In this document: piece by piece, positions 62,823-64,000 of the stretch
How positions within the stretch are numbered: position 1 is the stretch's first letter
Layout: every line of letters starts with the position of its first letter
From: Nesterenkonia halophila
GTDB lineage: Bacteria > Actinomycetota > Actinomycetes > Actinomycetales > Micrococcaceae
Direction: 5' to 3'
Length of the DNA stretch: 64,000 bases
NCBI RefSeq assembly: GCF_009467795.1
Contig: NZ_WIAX01000012.1
Span: 1-64,000 of the forward strand
The notes under the pieces: model-generated
The model's database searches: none
What the model saw: the letters and a program-made list of their open reading frames with translations, nothing else
Told to the model about the DNA's origin: nothing
Position numbers and translations under genes: made by a program

Positions 62823-64000
62823 TCGTCCTGCATCGCCGCCGGAGCCTGCAGCGGGTCCCCGTCCGCGCCGGCGACGCCGGGCTGCTCGCCCAGCCGCGGC
62901 AGGTTCTGCTTATAGCCCTCCAGGTTGCGGCGCACCTCGGCGACCGAGTCTCCGCCGAACTTCTCCAGCACCGCCTGGGCGATCACCAGCGCGACCATGG
63001 CCTCGGCGACGACGCCGGCGGCCGGCACCGCGCAGACGTCCGAGCGCTGGTGGTGGGCGGTGGCGGCCTCTCCGGTCGCGGTGTCTACCGTGCGCAGCGA
63101 CTTCGGCACAGTGGCGATGGGCTTCATGCCGGCCCGCACGCGCAGCGGAGTGCCGATGCTCATGCCGCCCTCGACGCCGCCCGCACGGTTGCTGCTGCGC
63201 CGGACGTCCTCGCCGTCGGGCTCGATCTCGTCGTGGGCGGCCGAGCCGCGACGCCGCGTGGTGCGGAAGCCGTCGCCGAGCTCGACGCCCTTGATCGCCT
63301 GGATGCCCATGAGCGCACCGGCCAGCCGGGAGTCCAGCCGGCGGTCCCAGTGCACGTAGGAGCCCAGCCCCGGCGGCAGGCCGTCGACGACGACCTCCAC
63401 GGAGCCGCCGAGCGTCTCGCCGGCCTTGTGCGCGTCGTCCACCTCGGCCACCATCCGCTCGGAGGTCGCCGGATCAGTGCAGCGCAGCGGGTCGGCGTCG
63501 AGCCGCTCGACGTCGGCGGCCGAGGGCGTCTCGACGTCCTCGGGCACCTCCACCGGGCCGACGGCGGTGGTGTGCGAGACCGTAGTGATGTCCAGCTGGG
63601 CGAGGAACTGCTGAGCCAGCGTGCCCAGCGCGACGCGCGTGGCCGTCTCGCGGGCGGAGGCGCGCTCGAGCACCGGCCGAGCCTCGGAGAAGCCGTACTT
63701 CTGCATGCCGGTGTAGTCGGCGTGGCCCGGTCGCGGACGGGTCAGCGGCGCATTCCGGGCCAGGCCCTCGAGCTCGGCGGGGTCGACCGGATCCGGGGCC
63801 ATGACCTTCTCCCACTTGGGCCACTCGGTGTTGCCGACCTCGATGGTCACCGGCGCGCCGAGGGTCAGTCCGTGGCGGACGCCGGCCAGCAGGCTGACCT
63901 GGTCCTGCTCGAACTTCATCCGGGCGCCGCGACCGTATCCCAGCCGCCGGCGGGCCAGCGCGGCCTGCACGTCCTCAGTCGAGACGGGGACTCCGGCCGG
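62819..64000 (-). CDS. aroC: Chorismate synthase, partial (5' end beyond window)
   Basis: The frame is open to the window end. The visible 393 residues begin P-A-G-V-P-V, so roughly the first 25 residues are missing. [33 protein letters not shown] and H-H-Q-R-S-D-V are chorismate synthase motifs; FMN and EPSP contacts are kept. It converts EPSP to chorismate. It is translated ahead of aroK with a 4-bp overlap. Confidence 0.95.
   Translation of the reverse strand, partial: PAGVPVSTEDVQAALARRRLGYGRGARMKFEQDQVSLLAGVRHGLTLGAPVTIEVGNTEWPKWEKVMAPDPVDPAELEGLARNAPLTRPRPGHADYTGMQKYGFSEARPVLERASARETATRVALGTLAQQFLAQLDITTVSHTTAVGPVEVPEDVETPSAADVERLDADPLRCTDPATSERMVAEVDDAHKAGETLGGSVEVVVDGLPPGLGSYVHWDRRLDSRLAGALMGIQAIKGVELGDGFRTTRRRGSAAHDEIEPDGEDVRRSSNRAGGVEGGMSIGTPLRVRAGMKPIATVPKSLRTVDTATGEAATAHHQRSDVCAVPAAGVVAEAMVALVIAQAVLEKFGGDSVAEVRRNLEGYKQNLPRLGEQPGVAGADGDPLQAPAAMQDE

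Overview
The window is a high-GC actinobacterial chromosome segment. It is most likely from the Micrococcales and probably the family Micrococcaceae (Nesterenkonia/Micrococcus-like). I infer this from the GC content, the frequent GTG starts, a Micrococcus-type Rpf with a Q/A/E-rich linker before a LysM domain, class Ib ribonucleotide reductase, and the actinobacterial aro-efp-nusB-pyr-mihF-gmk-rpoZ-coaBC-metK-priA gene order. The genus is an inference. I see no prophage, insertion sequence, CRISPR array or rRNA operon.

Layout, left to right. 1-101: tail of an MBL-fold hydrolase. 164-5988: nrdHIEF with two NrdR boxes, followed by a TesB-like thioesterase and a lipoate ligase-like gene. 6280-13097: gluconate/idonate-type sugar acid cluster (dehydrogenase, SDR, GntP permease, FadR/GntR regulator, 2-hydroxyacid dehydrogenase, FGGY kinase). 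13492-18893: glycerol genes glpK, glpF and glpD with a divergent SorC-type regulator and its likely operator. 19113-22440: small alarmone synthetase, thiD under a TPP riboswitch, and a ChrA-type transporter. 22506-25196: two-component system and a divergent unknown membrane protein. 25315-28410: SGNH hydrolase, AEC carrier and SRAP (YedK) protein. 28457-33340: three GT-C glycosyltransferases in a coupled operon, likely for a surface mannan. 33541-35893: oligoribonuclease, tRNA-His and Rpf. 36068-43032: comEC, comEA, degV, leuS. 43183-44160: alpha/beta hydrolase. 44306-64000: the long minus-strand housekeeping block, ending inside aroC.

How the parts work together. The right third makes chorismate (aroC, aroK, aroB) and UMP (pyrR to pyrF, with carAB) and carries translation, transcription and nucleoid factors. 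The pyr operon has a PyrR-binding loop next to the pyrR Shine-Dalgarno. The left third makes deoxyribonucleotides and holds two peripheral carbon pathways, each with a local regulator.

Most of the window is ordinary housekeeping and peripheral metabolism, and I do not see a convincingly new system. The most useful observations are regulatory: tandem NrdR boxes, a PyrR translational switch, a TPP riboswitch carrying the thiD Shine-Dalgarno, a perfect 16-bp inverted repeat beside the two-component operon, a 58-nt near-perfect palindrome, a motif shared by two gluconate promoters, and a set of apparently leaderless genes.
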